A stretch of DNA of 10,691 nt from Polyangiaceae bacterium (lineage in GTDB: Bacteria; Myxococcota; Polyangia; Polyangiales; Polyangiaceae). Shown in pieces: positions 1 through 7,900 of the stretch (positions are counted from its first letter, which is position 1; the number at the start of each line of letters is the position of its first letter). The notes below the pieces were generated by a model that did no database searches, was not told the origin of the DNA, and saw nothing but the letters and a program-made list of their open reading frames with translations. Location of the stretch: contig JAICTU010000321.1 of NCBI GenBank assembly GCA_025936205.1, forward strand, positions 1 to 10,691, in the 5' to 3' direction. The translations under genes were made by a program, and so were the position numbers.

Positions 1-92
1 CGGCGTGCGGCTCGCCGCGCCTGCGCCTTGTCGAAGCGCGCCGTGGGCCGACCGTCGGTGGGCAGTCCGTCGCTGTCTGACTCAGTGCTCAC
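1..92 (-). CDS. Possible 5' end of an unrecognised gene (runs off left edge)
   Basis: Reading leftwards from a GTG codon at 92-90, the minus strand stays open to the window edge for 30 codons. The first residues would be (M)STESDSDGLPTDGRP, followed by an Arg/Ala/Lys/Gln-rich stretch. An acidic, polar, disordered-looking start is common for myxobacterial proteins, and the gene would lie downstream of the oxidoreductase on the same strand. No convincing Shine-Dalgarno sequence precedes the GTG. The same frame is open further upstream, past an in-frame TTG at 101 and a GTG at 143, so the start is uncertain. Too little is visible to assign a family, and the open frame could be chance in GC-rich DNA. 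Confidence 0.33.
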   Translation of the reverse strand, partial: MSTESDSDGLPTDGRPTARFDKAQARRAAR

Positions 93-133
93 GTGTTGCA
101 ACGTAGCACGAGCAGCGGCGCCGAGCGCCCCGA

Positions 134-159
134 TGCGCCGCACGGTGCCGCGCGGCGCA
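134..159. repeat. GC-rich inverted repeat after the oxidoreductase stop
   Basis: Eight-base perfect arms TGCGCCGC (134-141) and GCGGCGCA (152-159) are separated by 10 bases. On the minus strand the hairpin begins 16 nt after the oxidoreductase TAA stop, where a transcription terminator would sit. No T-run follows, so it is not a classical intrinsic terminator. It could be a U-less terminator or an mRNA 3'-end stabiliser, and arms of this kind also arise by chance in such GC-rich DNA. Confidence 0.35.
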
Positions 160-175
160 GGCCCGGCTCCAATCT

Positions 176-1435
176 TTAAGCAGCAGGGCTGCGCAGCTTG
201 GCGTCCACATGCTCGGGGCGCACGCCGAGGCCCAGCATGCGCGCCGAGACCCGGCGCAGTGGTGGCACGGCCTCGAGCACTCGCGCCAGCAGCGGCACGC
301 TCGGGGCCTGCCCCGCCAGGGTGGGACGGATCAGCCCGTTCTGAATGCCGAGCTGCGCGCTCTGCGTGAGCCGCGTCGGCAGCTCCCGGCGGCGCTGCAC
401 GCGCGCCAGGACGCGCACGGGTACTTCGCCTGGCTCGGGGTGCGGGGTGTCCCCGCGCGATTTGCGCAGCGCCGGCGCGAGCAGGTTGGCCGCTGCGACG
501 GCATCCTGGATCGCCAGATTGATACCGACGCCGCCGATCGGAGACATCGCATGCGCAGCGTCACCGATGCAGAGCAACCCCGGGCGGTACCACTGCCGGA
601 GCCGGTCGACCTTGACCGTGAGCAGGCGCACGTCTTGCCAGGAGCTGAGCTCGCGCGTGCGATCCGCGAGGAAAGGCACCATGGCCTCTATCTCGTGGTG
701 CAACGCCTCGATCGGCTGGCGTTGCAGCTCATCGAATTGACCCTTGGCGATCACGAAGGCGCATTGCCAGTAGTCGCCGCGGTCCAGCAGCACGAGCACG
801 TGGCCCTGCGCAATATAGCCGAGGGCCTGCGTCGAGTCGGATTCGCGCTTCGACAGCCGCATCCACAGCACGTCCATCGGCGCGCCCAGATCCTCGACGA
901 GCAACCCCGCCTGGCTGCGCACCAGCGACGAGCGCCCGTCCGCGCCGACGCTGAGCGGCGCCTGGACCGCAAACTCGCCCTCGGGACCGCGCGCGCGCAG
1001 ACCGACCACCGCGCCGCCGCGCTGCATCAGCTGGGTCACCTCGCTCTGCATGCGCAGCTCGAAGTTCGGACACTTGCGCGCTTCGTCGGCGATGAAGTTC
1101 AAGAAGTCCCACTGCGGCATCAGCGCGATGAAGCGCGCGTGCGTCGGCAGATGAGAGAAGTCGGCGAGGCGCACACGCCGCCCGGCGATGCGCCCGCCGA
1201 TCTCCTCCAGCCGCTGGTGCGGGCGGCTCAGGAATTTGTCGAGCAGCCCCAGCTCGTGCATCACCTCCAGCGTCGAGGGGTGCACCGTGTCGCCGCGAAA
1301 GTCGCGCAGGAAGTCGGCGTGCTTTTCCAGCACCACGACCCGCACGCCTGCTCGCGCGAGCAACAGACCCAACATCATGCCGGCGGGGCCACCGCCGGCG
1401 ATACAGCACTGCGCGTGAACGTCCGAGTGGCTCAT
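176..1435 (-). CDS. FAD-dependent oxidoreductase, aromatic hydroxylase/UbiH-like (class A flavin monooxygenase fold)
   Basis: This 419-residue protein has all three FAD signatures of the PHBH/UbiH-type flavoprotein monooxygenases. These are the dinucleotide-binding GGGPAG loop (residues 14-19) in a beta-alpha-beta start, the central GADG motif (164-167), and the LCIGDAAHAMSPIGGVGIN block (288-306) that contacts FAD ribose and pyrophosphate. The RGDTVHPSTLEVM segment (47-59) is typical of this subfamily. Members usually hydroxylate or oxidise aromatic or isoprenoid-like substrates using NAD(P)H and O2; the substrate cannot be read here. There is no signal peptide or membrane segment, so it should be cytosolic. 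The ATG at 1435 sits 8 nt after a weak AGG, right before the FAD strand, and the length is normal for the family. The gene is the last of three minus-strand genes, 110 bp after the lipoprotein; that gap shows no clear terminator or promoter. Confidence 0.95.
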   Translation of the reverse strand: MSHSDVHAQCCIAGGGPAGMMLGLLLARAGVRVVVLEKHADFLRDFRGDTVHPSTLEVMHELGLLDKFLSRPHQRLEEIGGRIAGRRVRLADFSHLPTHARFIALMPQWDFLNFIADEARKCPNFELRMQSEVTQLMQRGGAVVGLRARGPEGEFAVQAPLSVGADGRSSLVRSQAGLLVEDLGAPMDVLWMRLSKRESDSTQALGYIAQGHVLVLLDRGDYWQCAFVIAKGQFDELQRQPIEALHHEIEAMVPFLADRTRELSSWQDVRLLTVKVDRLRQWYRPGLLCIGDAAHAMSPIGGVGINLAIQDAVAAANLLAPALRKSRGDTPHPEPGEVPVRVLARVQRRRELPTRLTQSAQLGIQNGLIRPTLAGQAPSVPLLARVLEAVPPLRRVSARMLGLGVRPEHVDAKLRSPAA

Positions 1436-1545
1436 GCGCGAAGCCTAAGCCCGCTCGTGCCGGGCGTCTTCGCGCGGTGGCCCGGTGCAACCGCAAATCG
1501 CTCCGCTGTCGCGACTCGGGACCGGCGCGGTTCAGTGACGTCGGC

Positions 1546-2985
1546 TCACTCGTAACTGAATACGCCGCGCAGATCCTCACTGCGCGAGATGGCGGTCGGC
1601 GTGCCGCGCTTGTCGCGGAACGAGGTCACGCGAAATTGATAGATCATGCCAGGGCTCAGAGCTGGACCGTCGTACGTCCGCTCGACCGTACTGGAGCCGC
1701 TCACGCCGGGGATGGCGCGATCCGACCAGATCAGATCGCCCAGCGCGGAGTACAGCTCCAGCTCATAGCGGTCTTCGCTGGAATCATCTGCCCAGCGAAA
1801 CACGGGCGTACCCGATACGGCTTCGGGCTGGTCCGCGCCAGGCCCGACGATCGCGAGCTGCTCGGTGATCTTGAACGACTGCGACATGCTCACGCTGCTG
1901 CCCGCCATATCCACGTGCTGGATGTCGGTGCCCGCGATCGAAGAGTCGGGATCGCGCACCAGCTGATCGTTCTCGAACGCCGCCAGTACCACGTATTTGC
2001 CTTGCGGGACCCCTTCCACCGTGAAGGCCCCCGAGATGCTCGGCAGCTCCGGCGGCTTGGGCGCACGCAGCCCGAGCGGCACGGGACCACGCTCCAGCGT
2101 GGCATCGAACACGCTCTCCGGTACCAGCACGACACTCGTCATGCTGCCGCCGGGAGCGTTGACGATGCTCACATTGCCGGAGACCGGGCTCAGCGTGCCT
2201 TCGGTGCCGTTCACCGTCAGGCCGCTCGCGGAGCCAGCGCGTGTGTCGGCGGGCGTGCGCTCGAACTGGTGGCCTTGCCGATAGGCCGCGATCTCGAAGG
2301 CGCCTGCCGGCACGTTGAAGATGACGAAGCTGCCGTCGCCGGCGGCGATGCCGTACGGAGCCGGGACGTTGCCCCCCTCCGCCACGACCAGGGTGCCGCC
2401 CGCGTTGGGGCCGGCGAGCGTACCCTGGATCTGGCGATCCAGCGTCGCGGCGTCGGGGAGCGCGAGCAGCGCCACCTGCGTGTTCGCGGCTTCGATCACG
2501 GCGGGCTCACCGCTCGCTTGTTGGCCCGAGATCGGAACCGCCGGGCGGGGACCCGCGGGGAAGATCTGGTAGCCCTGGGCGGCCACCACGAGCTTCCAGC
2601 TGCTCTGCGCGGAGATGCTGCCGTCGGCGTTGCGCAGGGCAGGGACGCTCAGCTGATAGTTGCCGTCGGCGTCGGTCTGGGCCACATCGCCCACCGGAGT
2701 ACCTTCAGCGTTCAGCGCGATCACGCGCGCATTGTCGATGGCGGCGCCGCTCGCCGCATCGTTCACCTTGCCGCGCAGGGTCAGAGCTGCGCCGCACACG
2801 TTGCCGCTGCCGTCCGCCAGCGGATCGCAGCGCAGCCCCGTTTGGCAGGCGTCGCCGCTCGCGGCGGGCTCGCAGCTGTCGCCGGGACCGGGGACCTTCT
2901 GCTCGTCATCGGAGCCGCCACCGCAGGCGAACGCTCCCGACAGGGTCCAGCAGAGCAAGAAAGAGCGTGTGAGTCTGAAGGTCAT
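1546..2985 (-). CDS. Predicted lipoprotein with carboxypeptidase-regulatory-like and FN3-like domains
   Basis: The product has 479 residues. The N-terminus has two Arg residues, a hydrophobic core and Cys21 in the sequence GAFAC, a non-canonical lipobox (the usual form is L-A-G/A-C). Gly-rich CGGGSDD follows, as in many myxobacterial lipoproteins. Next comes a Cys-rich segment (Cys38, 47, 53, 64; pattern GDxC...GDxC..GLxC), also familiar from that group. The rest is beta-sandwich: a carboxypeptidase-regulatory-like domain at about 69-145 (TDADGNYQLSVP), a second at about 185-240 (GDGSFVIFNVPAGAFEIAAY), a third partial one at about 315-340 (GAFTVEGVPQGKYVVLAAF), and an FN3-like C-terminal domain at about 392-475. 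No enzyme motif is visible, so a structural or binding role at the envelope is likely. The reading frame stays open far upstream inside the transporter gene, but the ATG at 2985 is supported by the lipoprotein signal and an AGGA ribosome binding site. Confidence 0.92.
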   Translation of the reverse strand: MTFRLTRSFLLCWTLSGAFACGGGSDDEQKVPGPGDSCEPAASGDACQTGLRCDPLADGSGNVCGAALTLRGKVNDAASGAAIDNARVIALNAEGTPVGDVAQTDADGNYQLSVPALRNADGSISAQSSWKLVVAAQGYQIFPAGPRPAVPISGQQASGEPAVIEAANTQVALLALPDAATLDRQIQGTLAGPNAGGTLVVAEGGNVPAPYGIAAGDGSFVIFNVPAGAFEIAAYRQGHQFERTPADTRAGSASGLTVNGTEGTLSPVSGNVSIVNAPGGSMTSVVLVPESVFDATLERGPVPLGLRAPKPPELPSISGAFTVEGVPQGKYVVLAAFENDQLVRDPDSSIAGTDIQHVDMAGSSVSMSQSFKITEQLAIVGPGADQPEAVSGTPVFRWADDSSEDRYELELYSALGDLIWSDRAIPGVSGSSTVERTYDGPALSPGMIYQFRVTSFRDKRGTPTAISRSEDLRGVFSYE

Positions 2986-2993
2986 GTTTCCGG

Positions 2994-2997
2994 TCCT
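2994..2997 (-). promoter_or_regulatory. Ribosome binding site of the lipoprotein gene
   Basis: AGGA on the minus strand, 8 nt before the ATG at 2985. It decides the start, because the frame has no upstream stop until beyond 4128. Confidence 0.6.
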
Positions 2998-3119
2998 GGT
3001 AGGTGAAGGATGGCCGCGTCCAGCGCGGTCACGCACCTGAGACGGAGCGTCCTGGAAGGCAGTTCCTGGAGTGGAATGGTTTTGCTGACCGGATCGGTAC
3101 AGCTGCAGGGCGGGAAAGA

Positions 3120-4349
3120 TCAGTCGGGCTTGGCGCCGCGCTCGGCGTACTCGGTGAGCGCGCAGGCGATCAGGCTCGCCAGCGCGAAACCAGCCACAGT
3201 GGACGTCACCGTGCCATCGTAGGCGCGCCCCAGCGGACCGCCGAACAGCATGCCCACCAGGCCCGACAAGCAACCAGAGATTGCCGCCGCGACGCCGGCG
3301 ATGTGCCCCATCGGCTGCATCGCGCGCGCGTTGTAGTTGCCGAACAGGAGCCCGTTGCAGAAGAAGCAAAACATCATGCCCGGCAGGAACACGTACAGCG
3401 GCGGCCGCCCGCGCCAGAGCACGACCGCCAGCAAGAACAGCGCCGCGAACACCACCTCGCTGATCACCGCGCGCCGCGACAGCGTGCGCATGCCGTAGCG
3501 CATCACCAGCGAGGCGTTGGTGAATGACGCGACCCCGAGCGCCAGCGCGCATACGCCGAAGCAGAGGGGGAAGAGCTTGCCCACGCCGAACAGCTCCTGA
3601 AACACCTGCTGCGAGGTGGTGAGATAGCTGATGAACGCGCCGAACACGACGCCGGTGGAGAGCGTGTAGCAGAGCGTGATGCGGTTGCTCAGCACCTCGA
3701 GCGCGGCACGCAACACGTGCCGCGCCGAGAGCGCCGAGCGTCGCTCGGGCGGTAGCGTCTCCGGCTGCCGCAAGCCGAACCAGGCGCCGTCCAGCAGCGC
3801 GCAGACCGCGAAAATCCAGAACAGCGAGCGCCAGCCCGTGACCAACAGCACCGCCTGCCCGAACGCGGGCGCCAGGATGGGCACCAGAATGAACACCGAC
3901 TGCACGAACGACATCACGCGCGCCATGCTGCGCCCCGCGTGCAGGTCGCGCACCACCGCCACCGAAACGATGCGCGGACCCGCGGCGCCAAAACCCTGCA
4001 GCGCGCGCCCCAGCAGCAGATGGGAGAAGTCGCTTGCCAGCGCGCAACACACTGCGCCCGCGATGAACAACCCGAGCCCTGCGAACAGCGCCGGCTTGCG
4101 ACCGATGGCGTCCGAGACGGGACCGCACACCAGCTGCCCGACGCTCAGCCCCCCGAAGAAGGCAATCAACACCAACTGGCGATCATTGGGGTCGGTGGTC
4201 GCCAGGTCTGTGGCAATTTGACCGAGCGCGGGCAGCATCGTGTCGATGGACATCGCGACCATCGACGTCGTCAGGGCCACGAGCGCCACGAACTCGACAC
4301 CGGCGCTGGAACGCTCAGAGTGGAATGACGCTGTATTGGCGGGCTGCAA
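3120..4349 (-). CDS. MFS multidrug efflux transporter, Bcr/CflA-type (DHA1, 12 TM)
   Basis: The 409-residue protein has about twelve hydrophobic segments, near residues 20-40, 58-78, 84-104, 110-132, 145-167, 172-192, 226-246, 259-280, 295-312, 316-336, 350-372 and 381-400. The loop after TM2 carries MFS motif A (GPVSDAIGRKP, 76-86). The TM4-TM5 stretch with VVRDLHAGRSMARVMS (132-147) and the Pro-rich LVPILAPAFG (155-164) is typical of Bcr/CflA drug:H+ antiporters, inner-membrane proton-coupled exporters; the substrate is unknown. The start appears to be TTG at 4349: an in-frame stop lies at 4364-4362, and the next start codons (GTG 4289, then ATG) fall inside TM1. No good Shine-Dalgarno precedes the TTG. 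Downstream on the same strand lies the lipoprotein gene after 134 bp. That gap holds a short direct repeat TCCTGGA (near 3049 and 3065) but no obvious terminator. Confidence 0.93.
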   Translation of the reverse strand: MQPANTASFHSERSSAGVEFVALVALTTSMVAMSIDTMLPALGQIATDLATTDPNDRQLVLIAFFGGLSVGQLVCGPVSDAIGRKPALFAGLGLFIAGAVCCALASDFSHLLLGRALQGFGAAGPRIVSVAVVRDLHAGRSMARVMSFVQSVFILVPILAPAFGQAVLLVTGWRSLFWIFAVCALLDGAWFGLRQPETLPPERRSALSARHVLRAALEVLSNRITLCYTLSTGVVFGAFISYLTTSQQVFQELFGVGKLFPLCFGVCALALGVASFTNASLVMRYGMRTLSRRAVISEVVFAALFLLAVVLWRGRPPLYVFLPGMMFCFFCNGLLFGNYNARAMQPMGHIAGVAAAISGCLSGLVGMLFGGPLGRAYDGTVTSTVAGFALASLIACALTEYAERGAKPD

Positions 4350-4578
4350 GCGGCGCGGACGCTAGTGCCCGCGCCAATCCGGAGCAAGCCTCGGCTCTCA
4401 GGACGGGAGGGCCGGGCCTGCCCCATAGCGCAACGAATGTCCCCTCGGGGCTCAGAGCGACAACCACCCACCTACGCGTCGCAGCAGTGACAAATCGAGA
4501 AGAACTGCGCCGGACACGAAATCTATCGGCGGTTGCCTTGACGATCTGCCCCGCCGTGCTCAAGTGAAGCGCGTTGAC
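4350..4578. promoter_or_regulatory. Divergent intergenic region between transporter and ACT-like gene
   Basis: About 229 bp separate the two divergent genes, so promoters for both must lie here or overlap the coding ends. On the plus strand TTGACG (4538-4543) resembles a -35 box, but no convincing -10 lies 16-18 bp further on. No clear palindromic operator was found. The region is somewhat less GC-rich around 4485-4545, as expected for a promoter. Confidence 0.35.
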
Positions 4579-4851
4579 ATGTCCTCCATGTCCTCCCGCA
4601 TCCAGTTCGAGCAAAAGGGCTCGCGCCTCACGGCGGTGGAGATCGTGCGTGCCGCGCGCGCGCCGATCATCGCGCGGCTGCACGGCACCCTGCTCGCGCT
4701 CGGCATCGTAGTCTCCTCGTACCAGGTGCGTACCGGCGCATCCGAAATCACCGAACGCATCGTGCTCGAGCGGCGCGATGGCGGCTCCATCGAAGCCCAG
4801 CTGAGCGACGACACGAAAGCGGCGATCCTGCGGCTGGCGATCGAGGATTGA
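4579..4851 (+). CDS. Small stand-alone ACT-like domain protein
   Basis: The product is 90 residues if the ATG at 4579 is used. A GTG at 4564 (95 aa) and an ATG at 4588 are alternatives; none has a strong Shine-Dalgarno. The order of elements fits a ferredoxin-like ACT fold: strand RLTAVEIVRA (about 16-25), helix PIIARLHGTLLALG (29-42), strand IVVSSYQVRTG (43-53), strand ITERIVLERRDGG (57-69) and helix DDTKAAILRLAIE (77-89). The phrase 'A-P-I-I-A-R-L-H-G-T-L-L-A-L-G-I' is like the 'D-R-P-G-L-L-A-R-L...L-G-I' of GlnD-type and UPF0735-like ACT domains. ACT domains bind amino acids or act as dimerisation modules, but no ligand site can be assigned. No catalytic domain is attached. The gene diverges from the transporter and converges on the kinase gene. 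The domain call is inference from pattern, not a search. Confidence 0.72.
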   Translation: MSSMSSRIQFEQKGSRLTAVEIVRAARAPIIARLHGTLLALGIVVSSYQVRTGASEITERIVLERRDGGSIEAQLSDDTKAAILRLAIED

Positions 4852-4860
4852 CGTACGTTC

Positions 4861-4872
4861 GCCGGCGCCGGC
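4861..4872. repeat. 12-bp perfect palindrome in the convergent gap
   Basis: GCCGGCGCCGGC lies 9 nt after the stop of the ACT-like gene, in the 121-bp gap (4852-4972) between it and the end of the convergent kinase gene. It follows an 8-bp palindrome ACGTACGT (4851-4858). As RNA it allows only a short four-pair stem, and no T-run follows, so a terminator role is doubtful. The gap holds no other recognisable signal. Confidence 0.3.
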
Positions 4873-4972
4873 AAGCGCTGCGCGTCGCAAGGGGCCATCT
4901 CCACGATCTCGGGCGCGACGGGGACCAGCTGTCCGTTGGCGGGCTGACGCAGCCTTCGCTCACGCAGCGTTG

Positions 4973-7900
4973 TCAGCGTTCGACCTTCACGCACCACGCC
5001 GCCGGCCCGAGTCGCGGCGCCGGCACAATCGCGGTCGTCAGCCCCGCCCTCGTCAGGGGCGTTACATCGTCGCCGAGGGCCGTGGAGCTGAGCACGAGCT
5101 GATGCGGCGAGAGCTCGTGGACGAGCTCGAGGGCGCGGGCGAGGGTGCGGCCGTAGTAGGCCATGCGATCGTCGATGCTGGTCGCGACGGCCGGGCCGCG
5201 GTGGAGCGCCAGGCTGGTGGGCAGCGCATCTCCCGCCGCTTCCAGGGTCTTCCAGAGGCTGAGGCAGGCTTCGAGGGCGTCGCCGGGGCGTTCGAAGCTG
5301 GCGATCGCGAGGTCCATGCTGGAGCTGGTGAGGCGGCCGTGGTGTCTTTCGGCGGCAGTCTGCAGGCGGTCGAAGGCTTTGACGGTTTCGGCCAGGGCCG
5401 CGGCGTCGCCCTGGCGTTCGATCAGCGCCAGGTGGTCGATCACGCGCAGGATCAGGAAGCTGAGCTGGCCCACCGCGATCAGGCGCCCGCTCTCCAGCGT
5501 CTCGCCGGGGAAGAGCTCGCGGAATTTGGGCATGGCCCAGGCGCGCGCCGCGGTCAGGGCGTCGTCGCGGGTGGCGGTGCGTTCGATGCGGACGGTGACG
5601 GGGCGCGGCAGCTCGTTGCGCAAGCCCAGGGTCTGCGCGCCGCTGCCCAGCTCGACCATCGGTTCGCTGACGGCCAGCGTCAGTCGCGGGTCGTTGCCGT
5701 CCGTGCCTTCTCGGCGCAGGCGGGAGCCGATCACCAGGTCCGCGCGGGAGAAGCCGTGGCCCGGTGAGATGTCGAGCTCGATCACGCCGGGTAGCTCGGT
5801 GCAGCGGATGCGGTGGCGTCCGTCGGAAAGGGTCAGCGGCAGCACGCGGCCTTCGCCCGGTTCGAGCCGGAGCTGGGCGGCGACGTGGGGCGAGTGCGCG
5901 GGGCCGCCGATGCAGTACGCCTGGATCTCGTTGGGTCGCACTTCGGGCGAGACGCGGAACACGAGCTCCACGGAGTTCGCGAACTGCAGCGGGTAGCTGA
6001 GCTCGCACGCCGGGCAGTGGCCGTGCGTCTCCAGGCGTTGCAGCGATTCCGCGAAGGTCGCCGGGATCTGGCACAGCGGGCACACCACGTCCCAGAGCAA
6101 GTCCAGCAGGCCCTGGTGGGCGCCGATCAGGCAGGCCTCGGTGAAGGCGCGTTCGTCGAGGTTGTGGGCACGCGCGAAGCGCAGCGGGCGCAGGCGCGCG
6201 ATCTCCGCCTCGGAGCCGTACAGCACGTGCTGTTCCAGCGCGCGCAGGATGGGCGCGGGGACGCGAGCGTTTTCGAGCGCGGAGAGCTTGGTGCCCAGCT
6301 GTCGCACCAGCTTCGCATCCGCGGCCTTGGGCGCGGAATGGGGCGAAGGCGTGCGCTTGACGACGCCTTGCTCGAGCAGCGCGTCGATGCGCTGGAACAT
6401 CTTCAGCAGGCGCGCCTTCTGCTTCACGCCGACCTCGAAGCGCACCAGGAACGAGAGCAGCCGGTAGCGCGGCTCGAATTGCATGGTGTAGTGCAGGCGC
6501 GTGCCGCCGGAGGGCAGCGGTTCGAGCTCCAGCCGCACCCGGTACCAGCGCATCAGGCCCGTCTCGAACACGCGCAGCACGCTCCAGCGCTGCCCCTCCA
6601 GCCACTCGAACGGGTACTCACGCCAGCGCAGCGAGAGCCCGAGCACCACGTTCGACAGGAACGTCGCGGCCTCGCCGTCGAGCCGCGTGCGTTCGACGCG
6701 CACCGGTGGCAGACCGACGATCTGGTTCATGCGATCGGTGTCGGCGACGTAGGGCCAGAGATCGTGAGCGGGCGAGGCCAGATCGAGCGAGAAGCCGATC
6801 TCTTGCACTAGCTCTGCCCGGGCGGGCGGGGCCTCGCTCACGCGCACCAGCGGCTGCCCGTTGCGCAGCAGCTCGATCGCCGCGAGCAGCTCCGCCGCAT
6901 CCGCGAAGCGCCGCTGCGCGCTCTTGTCGAGCGCGCGGTTGACGAGCTCGACGGTGCCGCTGCTGACGGCGGCGCGCTCGCTCAGGCTCGGCGGCGCCTC
7001 GTGCACCTGCCGCCGCAGCACCTGCAGCAAGTCATCCGCCGCGAACGCGGGTTTGCCGGCGATCAGCTCGTACAGCGTGAGGCCGAGCGCGTACACGTCG
7101 GTGGCGGGGCTGAGCTGCGCGCTCTGGCACTGCTCCGGCGCCATGTACTGGGGCGTGCCCCACATGCGCCCGTCCTGCGTCATGCCGACGGTCTCCGCGC
7201 TCAGCCGCCCGCTGGCGATGCCGAAGTCGCAGACCTTGATCGCCAGCTCGCTCGCGGGCGCTCTCAGGTCGCCGAGCAAGAGCACGTTCTGCGGCTTGAT
7301 GTCGCGGTGGACGATGCCGCGCCGGTGCGGCTCGACCAGCGCACGGCACATGTCGGCCACGAGCTGCAGCGCCAGCGGCTCCGGCAGCCCGGCGCCCAGC
7401 TCGTCGAGCGCGCTCGCCAGATCCTTGCCGTCGATGAACTCCAGCGCGATGTAGCCGTGCTCGTCGCTGACGTCGGCTTCGACCAGATTGGCGACGTAGG
7501 GGCTCTTCACCGCCTTGAGCACGCGCGCCTCTTTCTTGAAGCGGTAGCGCACGCCCTCGTCGCCCAGGAGCTCCTGCTTGAGCAGCTTCAGCGCCACGAC
7601 TTGCCCGGAGGCCACATCGACCGCGCGATACACGCTGCCCATGCCGCCTTCTCCCAGCAGCTGCTCCAGCCGGAAGCGCCCGACGCGGTCGCCGGCCGTG
7701 GGTTGGCCCGCGAGCGAAAGGGCAGGGCGCGCTTTCAGCTGCGAGCTGGGCGGCGGCGCAACGGGCCGCTCCGTGTCGAGCGTCTGAAAGCGCTGTCGCT
7801 CGGCCGACGCGCGCGCATCGCGCACAGCTCGTTGCAAGGGCTCGACCAGCTCGGATGCCGCGGGCCGCCGGCAGGGATCGGCGTCCTTCAGCTGCGAGAG

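Noticed and set aside
209..1555. 448-codon plus-strand open frame opposite the oxidoreductase
   Set aside because: Compositionally a shadow (Arg, His, Ala, Gln rich, no domain), while the minus strand carries all FAD motifs.
2986..4128. Upstream extension of the lipoprotein frame, giving 860 residues
   Set aside because: The extension overlaps the transporter out of frame and is Arg/Ala-rich. The ATG at 2985 has a lipoprotein signal and a ribosome binding site.
4325..4567. 80-codon plus-strand frame in the divergent gap, overlapping the ACT-like gene start
   Set aside because: It begins inside the transporter's N-terminal codons on the opposite strand, has no Shine-Dalgarno and no recognisable composition or domain.
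4560..6605. 681-codon minus-strand open frame in another frame of the kinase gene
   Set aside because: Pro/Arg/Ala-rich translation without domain features; the SRPBCC, DUF5939 and cyclase-like motifs lie in the other frame. Its tail over 4852-4972 looks slightly protein-like but has no start of its own.
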